The position numbers were made by a program, and so were the translations under genes. Below are positions 22,151 through 34,726 of a stretch of 64,000 nt of DNA, piece by piece; positions within the stretch are counted from its first letter, which is position 1, and each line of letters begins with the position of its first letter. Location of the stretch: assembly GCF_963675165.1 (NCBI RefSeq), contig NC_087379.1, positions 5,845,442 to 5,909,441 on the forward strand, given 5' to 3'. The notes below the pieces were generated by a model, which was not told where the DNA came from, ran no database searches, and worked only from the letters and a program-made list of their open reading frames with translations. This DNA is from Halichondria panicea (Eukaryota; Porifera; Demospongiae; Suberitida; Halichondriidae).

Positions 22151-25100
22151 ATGGCTGCTGTTCAGCAACACAAACCTTCCAGTGAGTCTCGGAGTAGCAA
22201 GGCGTTTATGGATAGTATGGAGGAAGAAGTGAGACGATGCAGTGAGCATTTGCAGCGTAGACAAAGCAAAAGGAGCATGCGAACACTCAACGGCTATGCA
22301 AGAAGTCCAGATGATGTGAATAGTGGGGAAGAGGCAGGTGCTGGGTGAGTGCAGTGGCTAGCTATGTACATGTACATGTTGAGTGTTATAATGTTGTGTG
22401 CTGTACACGTACTGTCTAGTGCTAGACTGTATCTAGCTGGTTATCTGATGTGTACGTGTACAGTGTAGCACCGGGTTTGTTTTGCTTGGAGCACTTTTCG
22501 TAATTACTTTCAGCTAGCTACATGTACGTATATAGATCTTACTGCGTACACTGTACAATATAATTGCAAACTGTTTCGTGATTCACAGGAGGAGGTTTGC
22601 CAGCACCCTGCCCCGTTCATTCACGATGCCCTCAAATCCCGAGACGCGTGACATCCCCTTCTCTAGGTCACGTAAGAGCCACAGCCCCTCCAGTCGAACG
22701 CCACGTACACCTACCATGAAAGCACCCATCGGGGCGACAACACTCCATGAGGGGGCACTCAGCAGCGACCAACCGAGAGCCTCCGATTATCGAGGGAGGT
22801 CTGCCCCTCCGGAGTCCTTCAACTATTTCTCAAGCAGTGGGTCAGAGCATGGCTATAGCAGTAGAGAATCGTCCCTCACTCCTATTGGAATGGCTGCTCG
22901 ATCTATGTCTGAGTCGCCACGATCAAGTTTAAGCCCACCACCCATTGCACCTAAACCCAACGGACGGTCACGAGAAAAGGCGTGGTCTAACGTGAGGAGG
23001 GCTAAGACAGAAGAGAGCCCCAAAACAATCAGAGGTGAGTGTTGTGTGGTTTAGTGTGCAGACAATAATGTACGTTACGTCATATAATTACGTACTTGTT
23101 TGTTGGCCAGATACAAATATAAACAAAAACAATGTCTGTTCAAACTTTCTCACCCCTCGCCCCTCAGCACTTCCTGAGAGCTCCACCAGCCCCCAGCCTA
23201 CTATTCCAGTCTCGAATCAACCCATTAATGTATCCTTCAGTCCTATGGAGTTCCCATCTGCAGAAATAGATGTTACTTCAACGTTCGGTGGATTCGGAGA
23301 AACCACTCCGCTCACGTCCCCACTAATGGCAACCCCTCCACCCAATATACACGAACCACCTCAATCCACTCTCGACTCCCATGCTACTAATGCCAATACT
23401 ACAGAGACTACTGAGACTACTGAAGCGATAAATGATGACTTGAGTATGACAGAAACTAGCGAGCCAGAGCAAACAGACAGTGCTACTATGATGGAGCCGG
23501 CCATGGAGGAGAACAAAGCTGAAGCAAACCTTGATGATGGTAATTCTTTGTCTGTCACTGCTGAATCCAAACCAGAGGAAACTACAATGTCTGAAACTGA
23601 ACCACAAGAAACTATTTTAGTGGAAACTGCACAAAAGGAAACTATGTCAGCTCTTGAAACCAGATCAAAGGATTCTACACCTACATCAAAGGAAGTTTCA
23701 CATGAAAATACCACACCAAAGGAAGTTACACTCAAGGATATCACATCTGAGGAGCCCGAATTTGCCGATGAACAATTGATCGACAACCAGTCTTTGGCTG
23801 AACTCTCAGCTCCAGAAGTCAAGACCATCCCTAAGAAAGTTCGAAGCAAGAGCTCCTCAAAAGAAGGGAAAGAAAGCTCTCCCACTGTGGCAAAAAGCAG
23901 CCCTGGCAAACGAAAACACTCTAGAACACACTCAGAGAGCAAGATTCACATCACCGTATCCAGCTCGATGAAAATGGGAGAACTTATTGAATCTAAGAAC
24001 AATAAGAAATCGGACGTCGGCAAGACTGTGGATGAAAAGATAATGTCAATGCTGAAAGACTTGGAAGCTAAACTGGTGGAGAAAGATCAAGAAATAAGTA
24101 AAGTAAAGGAACGTTACGAGAAAATTGTCCATGAGAAAAACGAGCAAATTAAGAAACAAGCAAAAGATACTAAGAAAATTGAACGTGAGAAATGGGAGCT
24201 ACTAAAGAGGGCCAGAGATGCGGCTGAACGTGCCCTACACCTCCGGACACAACTGGACATGAAGGAGGGCTCCATTCGTGGTACGCAGAGCGAACTGGAT
24301 CGAACCAAAGATGAGTTATTCTCTGTGAAGTCTGCCAACACCAGTCTACGAGCGTTACTAGGTGAGCTACGAGCTCCACCTAAGACAGGAGTGGACGCGG
24401 CAGTGCAGGTGGACATTGGAGGCGCCACTCTCAAAAGAAACAAAAGTATGGAGCTGGCCTTCACAAAGGGCGGACTGAGTCAGGAGCAACAAGAAAATGG
24501 TGAGAGCATTTGTTCAATTAGTTGTTTCCTTGTTGTGTTAGGGTCAACATTGTAAAGTGTATCTATGTTGTGAAAACACTGGAGCATCAAACAAACAAAC
24601 AATTTAATGGGTCAATAATTCACTGGTTTTATGCGTTCCTACCAGGCCATGCAGTTATACCAGAGAGGGCCACAGACTTCAGAACCTCCACCACTTCTCT
24701 TAGTACCCACTGGCCAGAGCGATCGTTCTCTGATAAATGGGAGAGAGAGGATGCGACTAGTCTCTGTGAAGACATTCCCCTCCCTCTGGGTGGCTCTGCC
24801 TCCCAGCCTGCAATTCCCTGGCCTGAGCTGAGGAAGGGGAAGAGAAAGAAGTCTGGGATCCTGAGTGGCAGACTGAGACGCAGCACTGGCAGCAAGAGGG
24901 GAAGTATCACCAGCGTAGGTGAGTGGGCCGGGGGTGATCAGATAACAGCTGTGTTTTTAATGTTGTTCTAGTGGAACTAGCTGCATGCATGGTGGTGTGG
25001 TGTCAGCATGCATTGCTTGCTATTGATGTGGGTCTTTAGTTTGCTCATGCTAAAAAAAGGGCTTTGATTTTTGAGCACCTTACCTTAAGATTGTGTGTCA

Positions 25101-28100
25101 CGCTGTGCATGTGTCATGTGTGTACAGTTCATTTTTTTCCTAGAACTTTAGGGAGTACATGTAGCACACATGGAATTATGATTGGTCTGACACTATAAAC
25201 ACTATTGTTAACTGTCATGTGTTAATGAGGGAATGAAATTGGACACCTGAACCACCTCAGTGTGTCTGGCTCAGCCTGTAGCTCAAAGCTTATAATGAAG
25301 TGCAATTAGTGTAAACTAATATTTGTACAGGGTATACAGGGACACCATGGCTACAAGCATCCTATAGTAGCGTTGTTGATTTTTGTGGGTTGCCATGCAC
25401 AGCTGGTGTACATTTTTGTATTTTGACCGTAAAATTCTAACCACTTGACAGCTAACCAAGTATTTACACTCAGGCTCAAATATTAAATTTGTTATTTTCA
25501 AGCCAAGATAATTATCTGCCTGACTTCAAACTCACAAGAGATCCAATTTCCTTCACAAGCATTCCAACATTGTCAGGCCATAAACATGTTGTGTTTTCTG
25601 TGAGACAATAATGAAATAGCTGTTTGAAACTCTACCTAGATAGAGTATGCTTGTGTTGTTGGTTACACCTCATTGTTCATTATACCCACTGCATGTTATT
25701 GCCTCCTTGAGGGCGTATAATTATGTAGTACACTTCGTGCAAGACTGGGGCCCAGTCAACCATGTCCGTGCTCAATCTAAACAACATACTCTCTCCCAAC
25801 CATTGAATTTTTAGCCTCTGTATCAAATTCCCCAATTCAGTAATTTGTACCTTGTTAGTTTGTTTGTGTAGACAGGTGTCTGTGTCTATGAAGGTGCACT
25901 AATTGCAATCATTAATTTGCCTAGTACAATCGTGTGTGTGTGTTGTCAACAATTAGCGTACAGCTCAGCTGGTCTGTCTGGTAGGCAGTAATGCATAACA
26001 CACTTGGCTCACAAACCTAGCTACCCCGCCCACCTACCATGGTGAGCTACGTTATATTTTGAAAGAGATATCTTGAAAGGACTATTTCTCTTTTATTGAG
26101 GTGTCCGCACATTCTGACTACGTACATAGAATGTAACCAGATCTCTTGTACATGTTTTGAGCTGATACATAAGATGCTTGTTGAGCTCTGTGTGCATACA
26201 GCGTGTGCAGTGGACGAGACAATTGTCGAATGATCGGTTTCTTTAATACTGTGATCATTATAATAACTCTGTAATGATATTCATGGAGTGCTAGAAGTGT
26301 ATCCCACGTACAACGAGTTGCTCGGTTATTATACCCTGTGGGGGAGTGGAGTGAATGATGTCACCATGCATGCACGTCTAATGATTTTCACAGCTGCCAT
26401 GCGGAGACCATAATAGTCATATTCACTGTTTGTGTATACTGGTATGTTAATTATTGTTATTAATGCTTCACCTTAAGTTTTCCAACACACACACACAGAT
26501 GGTCTTGACATGAGTAACAGTAGCATCTTGGCTGGGGCTGGGCTTAGGGGGACCACACCCGTCACGTTCCCCTATTCCAGAGTACCCTCGGACATACGCG
26601 AGCAATGGAAACTGTTGGAACAGGCAAAAACTGTGCCTTTCCACGAGTGGACCGTGCAGCACGTGATGGCATGGATGGAGGCTGGTCTGGGTGAGTCACC
26701 AGCACCCTAACGTTTGTTAGCCAATGTGGCCATTATATAATGACATCATCACTGACAGTCAGTGTAGCTGTGTAGTACACACTGTAGGCCGGCCTCTGTA
26801 CTTGATTAATTGTCTAGAAGCTTCTTTGACCCTTGCTCTCTTGTGTAACACCAGCCTTGTACAGTGCATCATTGTGTGGCGCTGTGTATACTCATCTTAT
26901 CATCGTTGCAATAATTATGACATAGTATATTGTTTGCTATTATTTCCCCTGCATGTGTGAGCTCAACATGTATATACATAGTGTATACCGGCACTTCCTT
27001 ATTAGGCTTGAACAACGCACAGCATTGTGCTTGATCACACTGAGTGTAGAGACAGTACATAATTACGTAGGCTGTCGTGGCCGTGTTTTGTGGTAGGTTC
27101 ATTACCCACGTTACCCACGACTAGGTGGGTGTGTTATACAATAGAAGGAGACAGTCGCCTCCTCTAAACCATATGCTTCAAAGCATAACTGTTACATGTA
27201 TTTCAAAACCAGAACTAAATTCTAAATTAGCAATGCTGTGAACCTCAGCCACAGAACACTTACAGGTGCCTTTGAACATGCACCTGCATGTGCTTTTCTC
27301 AGGCATGACATGCCTTGGGGCATAGTTAGAACTGAATCTATAGCTAATTAATTTGATAGTCTTAGATCAAACCTTAAGGTGTGGCAGTTACAGTTATGCT
27401 TGAGTTAGGTGACAAGACACTCGCTCGTAATAAGATACCATATTATTTTGTGTAGGCCGTGATTTTGTTTTAGTTGCCCGGTGGGTGAGCTGGTTATATA
27501 ACTCCCGAACGTGAATTCACATTGCCCTACTCTATTCACGACGGTGGTGGTTGGAGAGTGTTGAGATTCACTGTCAAATGATGTAGTTAGCATATTTTCT
27601 TACCCACAATTATTTACTAGCTGAAAGCCCATGAATAGCCACTAATGTGGTGTGTACGTGCAGTGCACCTCGTTAGCTATTTGTTTCCTAGTATTAATTT
27701 GTTAATATTAATTTGCTAATTAATTTGTACCTCATTACAAGTGCATAGCTTATTGTTACATCCTGTGACTTAAGTTTGGAACGTTCAATTTCGTAATAAC
27801 AATTCATTCTGTAGCTCAATCTTCGACATAATTATACGTAGCTATGTATTATGTGCTCCCCCTGTTTCGAAATCGTCGTTAGCTATTAATTGGAGAGCTA
27901 CATGTACGTACTTACATAACATGACGGCTACATTGTACACCCACTCCCTCCTCACAGGTATGACACAGTATCGTGATGCTGTGAGGGACAGGGCCCCCTC
28001 TGGCTCGGCACTGCTGGCTCTCAGTGACTCAGAGATGGACAAGAAGCTTGGTATCTCCCAACCCCTCCATCGCAAGAAGCTACGGTTGGCCATTGAGGAA

Positions 28101-31100
28101 CAGAGACACCCAGAAAAGTGAGTGTATATACACCCCACTCTCACCTATATATTATATACACTCTCTTCTCTTTCTTTCCCGATCTCCCCTTTCTCCCATA
28201 TGCATACACATACACGTATGCTCTAGACGGCAAGTTTGCATGTGCATACATATCAATGACTAATTGCTTTGTGCACCTGTAACTACACAAGTGTGGCTTG
28301 CTTTTACCTCTAAACATCCACAGGGGCTGTTTGTTGCTTAGTAGCATTAAAAATAGTTTTTTGAGTGAGCTTACGTGTATCCGCGTAGTTGCATACTAGA
28401 GGCTGTAGGAACTCTGTTTATAGGTATTGTTGTCATTGGATTTATGGCTACGTTAATTTTCCTCTTTATAGTGTCGCACGTTACCAGGGTGATATAGTTG
28501 TTGTACATACAGAATCAGCAGAAGCCTGTAGCTAAGAATGTCAGTGTGTTACTGAAATGACACTTGATACGGAAAGCAAGCTGGCGTTGAGCTGCATGTT
28601 TTCCCCAAAGAGAAACTAAACATGTGTGTGCAAGCAAGCAACTGCTTAGAGGAAGCCATGTGTGGGCTGAGGGTATTATCACTGCAACCTTGTTTGCTCT
28701 TGTTGTGAAGCCAAAAATTTTAGAGTTTCAAGGAAAATACTATTCCAGACTCTCGTCATCCCTGGAGGAACTTAACTTGATATTTCCCAATAACTGTACT
28801 GTGATTATATAATTTATTGTTGGAAAGGAAATGAGTAGTATATCACGTACCCTCACATCCACCCACCCCCACACACACACACACACACACAGCTGTCAAT
28901 ACCCTCATGCGGGAAAGATTGATCACACCTGGGTGGCCTTAGAGTGGGCTCACGACTGTGGTCTGGCTCATCTCACCGAAGTGCTCACGGCTAACCTTGT
29001 GGACGGGCGGCTGCTGAACACCCTCAGTAAAGAGGATATTCGTAAATACCTCAAGATCACCAGGAAAGTGGATCAGTTGAGCTTTTTCTCGGCAGTAGAG
29101 CTGCTCAGAATGCACGACTTTAATAGACAAGTGAGTTACCTCGATCTGCCATATCTCGTTACTAGTCCTTTTTGTTGCTATATTTGATATCGGGTAAATT
29201 ATTGGGAAACGTACCTTTGAAATCAGGTTACTCTTTAGATCGATGCGGGAATGTTCTAATAATCTGTCCCTAATAGATGTGCCCCATAACAATTTATAGT
29301 CTCCAATATACTGTACTAATGTCATGTACATGTACATGTGAGTGTGCATGCATGTACATGTACATGTGAGTGTGCATGTGTGCATACTGTGTTTTTTAGA
29401 TTGCTGTACAGAGGTGTATAATAATATAGAGTACATTGTGCCATAAACACTCGTAAAGTTTGCAAATTTTTGCTGCTCACAAAGCGTTGTATTGTATGTA
29501 TAGTAACACGTTAAGATGAGGTACGTCGTGTGTGTCTATGCATGCAGCTGTCCACTGCCGTTCTTTACTGTCAGTAATCCAAGTCCCTAGGGTGTGGTTG
29601 TCTATATAGTGCTAGACTGTAACTCTACCCATCTATCACGCGCGTGTGGTGTTAGCATCCTCTGAGAGCATTCCAATGTAATGACTTCACATAGGATTGT
29701 ATTTCTATTGTGGCCTCTTGTTCTCAGGTCAAATGCTCTACTGTTATTTTGTAACATGTACACTTTCACACAATCTAAATACTCCCATGCAACCAACTGT
29801 AGTGTTTTGTTTTTTTATGTGCAGAATATTAATTTCACAAATTCTGTCTCAGTTAGTACAATACTGACACTCTGTCAAATGCTATACATGTACATGTATG
29901 TGTTGCTGCAGGCTATTCAGGAGCATCGAAGGACGACCAAAAACCCGCTGTACTGGACCAACAGGAACATCTGTGACTGGCTCAAGGACATTCAGCTGGA
30001 GGTGGGTAGTACAGAGAGTATACACTTAACTAGGGACAATTATTATATTTCCCTTACCATTATAATTATGTTGTAGAAGTTCCAAAAATGAATTTGGGGG
30101 AGGAAACTAGGTCCTTGTTGATCATGAAAGGGTATTTTCTATGTTCTGGGGATCCAGATGCCATTGTTGTACACGTAATGTTATGCCTGTACTGCGTGTG
30201 TGAGGTCTGCATGCGTGTATGTTAATTGTTTGTGTAGGAGTGAGCTTTGAGTTGATGTTTAGTCAGACCCACTCTTGTACTCATGAGCTGTGTCCGGTGA
30301 CGATAGCACAGCTAAGCTTTAAATGACCTAATATAGCCTAACACACTAGACCATCTTCCTGGCTCAGATATTTCCGCCATGCACATCCACACTAGCCTGT
30401 CAAACTTGTCTGTTCTGAAAATCCCCAAATAATTGTAATTGTCATTAAGTTGTGGGTTGATAATTTTTCAATTTGCCCATACTGTGTACATAAAGTCAGT
30501 GTATTTCATCGTTGTACTCTGTGTCTCCACCACAGGAGTTTGCTACCAATGTGATCGGAGGTGGAGTGCATGGTGCTTTGCTTTTCCTAGAGAGAGGCCA
30601 CTTCACATCTGACCACCTCGCCAGCATCATTCAGATCCCCTCAGGCAAGGGCCAGCTCAGGAGACACCTGGCAGGCAAGATGGCCAGGCTCTTCACAGAA
30701 GACGTCAGTCAGTAAGTGGACCCTTCGTAGCATCCATTATGTGTAGTGGTATGTGTACAGTGTTTGTAGGTTCTTTGTATGGTTAACAATACTCTTATTG
30801 TTACAGTAGTATAGTGTGCACATGCAGTCCATGTCACAGTCACAGCGATTGATGGCACATGTTAAGTGCATGCACATACATTCATATTGACCATAATAGA
30901 TCATGCAATGAGTAAACATGCTGACCCAATGTCATGTGAGCCTTATAGAGTTTATACTGAATCTGATGATTGGTACATGTACACACAACACTATATTTCA
31001 TACCCCTCTCCCCTCTGCCCTCAGATCAGTGGAGTCGCTACCCCACCTCCTAATGGCCAGTTCTCCAACAAGACTCAGTGCACATGGCTCACAGTCACCG

Positions 31101-31554
31101 GACAGACGATCTACCGGTATGAATTCTCCCCGGCACAACAGCAGTACCCCACCCCCTTCCGGTGATTGCCCCCACCCCTCACGCAAGAACAGTCTTACAC
31201 GAGGAGCTTTATTGGAGTCCCTAAAACAACCTGCCGCTTCAGCCCCTCGGCAGTTTGGGAGGACCAGCTCCGGCCCATCACCACATTCACAGCGAGTGTT
31301 ACAAGTGTCAGCTGCCGAGAGAATCAGACTCAGCTTACGAGTGAGTATAGAGTACGAATATAAATTATGTACTGTACTGTACGTTCGTAATAATTGCGTA
31401 TATTATATGATCTCTATGAGTGAACATTTTCCACCTATAGGAATCGGCACTTCGCTCTGTGAGTTCAATCAATGAGGAGACCACACCCACTCCGCACCCC
31501 ACCCCTCGTAGTTTTACCCCCACCCTGACCAGTTCCAGTGGAACCACTGTCTAA
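22151..31554 (+). CDS. Liprin-beta-like scaffold protein with three SAM domains, 11 exons, 1176 aa
   Basis: Exons 22151-22344, 22589-23034, 23168-24499, 24646-24918, 26499-26690, 27958-28117, 28893-29130, 29912-30001, 30536-30711, 31025-31340 and 31441-31554 join with consistent phases, all GT-AG. Residues 1-500 are Ser/Pro/Thr/Glu-rich and probably disordered. A long coiled coil spans about 500-615 (KLVEKDQEISKVKERYEKIV). SAM1 is about 797-860 (WTVQHVMAWMEAGLG through LHRKKLRLAIEE, a liprin hallmark). SAM2 is about 878-940 (HTWVALEWAHDCGLAHL) and SAM3 about 960-1027 (WLKDIQLEEFATNVIGGGVH). The tail is Ser/Pro-rich. Liprins scaffold presynaptic, cell-edge and focal-adhesion complexes; coiled coil plus triple SAM fits liprin-beta/kazrin. 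Kazrin is the main alternative. Introns 4 and 5 (about 1.6 and 1.3 kb) show no other gene. Confidence 0.85.
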
Positions 31555-31964
31555 TAACTTTGATTCCTAGTAAAGAGAATAATTATTTTCACCATTGTTG
31601 ATTTTTGGTTTTAGTGTCTTCTGTGCAGTCTGAATTTTGTGTCACTAAAATAATAGTCCTTGAACATTTGTGTGTTTATGACATTATTATGATGACCCTT
31701 TACCTTATCTGGCTAAACATTAGTGAATAAATTTCGTGGAAGTTAGTTTGTCCACGAAAATCGAATATTGTATACCCCGCCCATTATACGGTATTGGCCA
31801 TGCAGAGGAATTATAATATTAGAAACAACATATCAAAAAGTGATTTTCAACTACATCAAATCAATAACTAGCTATAATTATGTGCACACGAACATCATTA
31901 ATTATTATCGGAGAACAAATATACATGCACGTGTATGCACAGTACCTATGATATACTAAATATC
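31555..31964. other. Convergent spacer with MITE remnant
   Basis: The liprin-like gene and the kinase pseudogene end tail to tail here. CCCGCCCATTATACGGTA near 31778-31795, with an upstream AAATTTCGTGGA...TCCACGAAAAT inverted pair, is a decayed member of the TACCGTATAGCGGG MITE family. Nothing else was recognised. Confidence 0.45.
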
Positions 31965-34539
31965 TTAAGGCTCCCAGTCCAATTGTTTGACATGCTGTAA
32001 CACAGTATCCATGGAGGGTCTGTCTTGAGGGGAGTGAGAGACACAGGCAGTGATGAGTGGGTGGAGCTCTGGCCATACACCTTTCATACTCGATAGCAGA
32101 CGAAGAAACAGTTCAGATTTCGAAAATGTTTGAGTCACCACTTTACAAGCAAGCACTCCAAAACTGTACACATCGATCTTTGTTGTCTGTTGTGGTGGTG
32201 GTTGAGGGGATGAAGGTGGATGGGGATAGGCCTCAGGGGCAGTGTATAGGATAGCACCTTCTCCGAGGGTAGTGGCGTCTCGAGCTAGGTTGGCTGATCC
32301 AAAGTCAGAGAGTTTAGCAAGCCATTTGTTTTTGGGTAGAGAGAGAAGGAGGACATTAGCAGAGCTCACATCTCTGTGGATGACGGGTTCCCTCTGCCGG
32401 TGGAGATAAACCAGAGCTGAGGAGATGTCTCCAAAGATCATTCGCTTGTTGGGACCAACGCAATTGTTCTGGTAGGCGGAACGTAGAGAAGTATCCAAGA
32501 GCTCTGTGACAATCATGGGACCTGTTTGCTCGTTGAGGATGGCAGCAACAAAGAGGACAAGGTTGGGATGGCGAATCTGAGCCATGGTGCGAATCTCACG
32601 ACGAATTCAATCTAACGTTGTCTGTGGTAGGATTTCAGGATACACTCGCTTGACAGCCACTGTTGTTCCTCTAAATTTTCCCTTGGCAACATAGCCCCAG
32701 GCCCCTCGGCCAAGAATCTCATCCTCTCTAACCGACACTTCCTCTGGAGACACCTGCCAATACTCCACCTCATGAGGATTGCTGCTCCGATTGGTTGCTG
32801 AGAGAGAGGCCACTCTTTGTTGGAGGATGCCCACTTGTTCTCTGAGGGTCCCTACAAGGTGTTGGTTCTCTGTGTCAGATCGTTGTTGCTGGTCATTGGC
32901 TCTAGTTAACTGCCTGTTAGCGTGTGTTAGCTGCTGCTGTAATCGACTGGTTTCTGGGCTTTTTTCTTCTACCAAATATTGAAGTTGCTGAACATCTGAA
33001 TGCGATCGTTTGAGCTGTTGCTGAAATTGAACATTTCCCGAACGCAAGGTTGAGACTGTTTTAGTGGCACCATCTTGTGAGTTAGTCAATGATCTGATCC
33101 CTAGCAATCTTGTGAAAAATGACTGTGTTCCTACTGCTTGAGGTCTTGCTTGAGGTCTTGCATCCTGTATCACTCCCATCTCTTTCAGTGTCCTCTCTCC
33201 GTCAGGATTGAACATGAATACTGTGGGGAATGAAAAGATGTCACTATACACATACAATGTACTGCAGTAATAGCTTACCAGAGCAAATCTCTGCCTTGAT
33301 CTGCTTAGTACATCCATACACGTCCATGACCCCCCACATAGGTTAGTCCAGGGGGTAGTCCTTCACATGTACTGACCCTCCCCACATACCGTTCAAAACC
33401 AGTGGACCTCTTTCTTCAGCGTCATCATGATTCGTAAACTATCCCCCACTCGAATTAAATGAGTGTTGAAACTCAGTGTGCCGAGTCTCCTGTCCTTGTA
33501 CTTGAGAGAAGTACTGTATTCACACATGTGCTCCCTTTCCCATTTCAACTCCGCACACTGTGTCAACTTCAAGTCCTCCGAGTTCTCTCCAGTGAAACCA
33601 ATATCCTGTCAGAAAGCAATTAGTATTATTTCAGCTAAAATAGTGTTAGAGTCGCAGCATTTTTTGTGCACGAAGAGGGGCTTGTTTTTGCAAAAAATGG
33701 TCTGGGGACCAATTTATCAATTAAAATTTCAGTCTGGGGACTGGTACTCCCTTGAAAATGTTGGGCTAATCTTTGTGGTTGCACTAGGCAATGAAGTTCT
33801 GTAACGGCAGCCTAGCTAGGGTCCTCATCATTCATGCACAGGCAGTTAGTTACAACATCACTATGTAATTCTAAATATCAGAACACTTGATCTAAAGTGA
33901 ATGAGCACATGATACTTCTTCATTTGAAAAAGAGCGATTCCTTGGTTCTTGTAGAGTGCTGCCTCATTAAGTTGATTGTGCGCTGGCAGATGAGTGCATG
34001 GCCAAAAGGAAGCTCCTAATTGCATGCGCATAGCATTGCCTATAAGACCACTTTTTTCAAGGGCGGACCAAAAATTTCAATTTTCGGCAGACCAAATTGT
34101 TTGTGACAGGGCAGTGGGTTTAATAATATATTTATATGATAGTGCTCTGGGATAGCTAGAGCTTGGGATCAACTGGTCCAAATTTCTGCTAGGAAAATCT
34201 AAACACACTAAACGAGCTCTCACCAGTCCACCACCCCAAGATCCTGTCATAGTGACCTTGAACATATCCCCAATAACCATTGGCTCACTGCATGGTGAAT
34301 ACTAGACCATAGTCTTTACCTCTCACTTTAGTGGCTACCCTGTTGCTCTCTGTTAGCTCAACATTCTTCCCTGTGTTCCTATGAGAAGAGTTGGTCCAGT
34401 TCACACCATTGAAAAATGCACCAGCAGCCATCATGGGATGATCATGTGCATGTGGTGCTTCACCAGCCCCACCCCTCTTTCTTTGCTTGAAACTGGGAGG
34501 ATCTTCCAAAGGACATACCATTTTCCACGTGTAGTGCAA
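31965..34539 (-). pseudogene. Neuralized-domain (NHR) / coiled-coil / TKL kinase gene, multiply disabled
   Basis: From the 5' side: the NHR domain begins in 34539-34224 (GKNVELTESNRVATKV, then EPMVIGDMFKVTM). After a 618-bp intron it continues in 33605-33279 (DIGFTGENSEDL, IRVGDSLRIMMTLKKEVHWF, MWGVMDVYGCTKQIKAEICS). A 58-bp intron follows, then a Gln-rich coiled coil and a kinase domain (33220-31965). Kinase motifs present: GRGAWG loop, VAVK, HRDVSSANVLL catalytic loop, DFGSANLA, APEAYP, DVYSFGV. Four lesions: 4 extra nt near 34287-34295, a missing base near 33394, an in-frame TAA at 33343-33345, and an in-frame TGA at 32607-32609 between the VAVK lysine and helix C. NHR domains bind protein partners in ubiquitin-ligase proteins; TKL kinases phosphorylate Ser/Thr. 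Catalytic residues are kept, so the decay is recent. The 5' end is unresolved. Confidence 0.75.
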
Positions 34540-34726
34540 GCTAAGAATGACAACTCAGTCAGAAGCAAAGAAGTCTACAAGTACAGAACCAAAGGTGATA
34601 TATGCAGCAAGAGGAGCTAGAGTAGAGTAGAGCTGCATAATTCTGTACTCTTATGAGGAGGAGGTTGCACTTTTCTACTTTTTGTATACTGATGACTTTT
34701 CTTTGCATTTTTCCCACTACTACCAG

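Noticed and set aside
23323-23942. Minus-strand ORF of 193 aa rich in Ser and Val
   Set aside because: It is the antisense of the Ser/Thr/Glu-rich exon 3 of the liprin-like gene, whose plus-strand frame joins consistently with neighbouring exons.
32607-32609. In-frame TGA in the kinase read as selenocysteine
   Set aside because: The same gene has a TAA and two frame breaks, and no kinase family uses selenocysteine at this position; decay explains it better.
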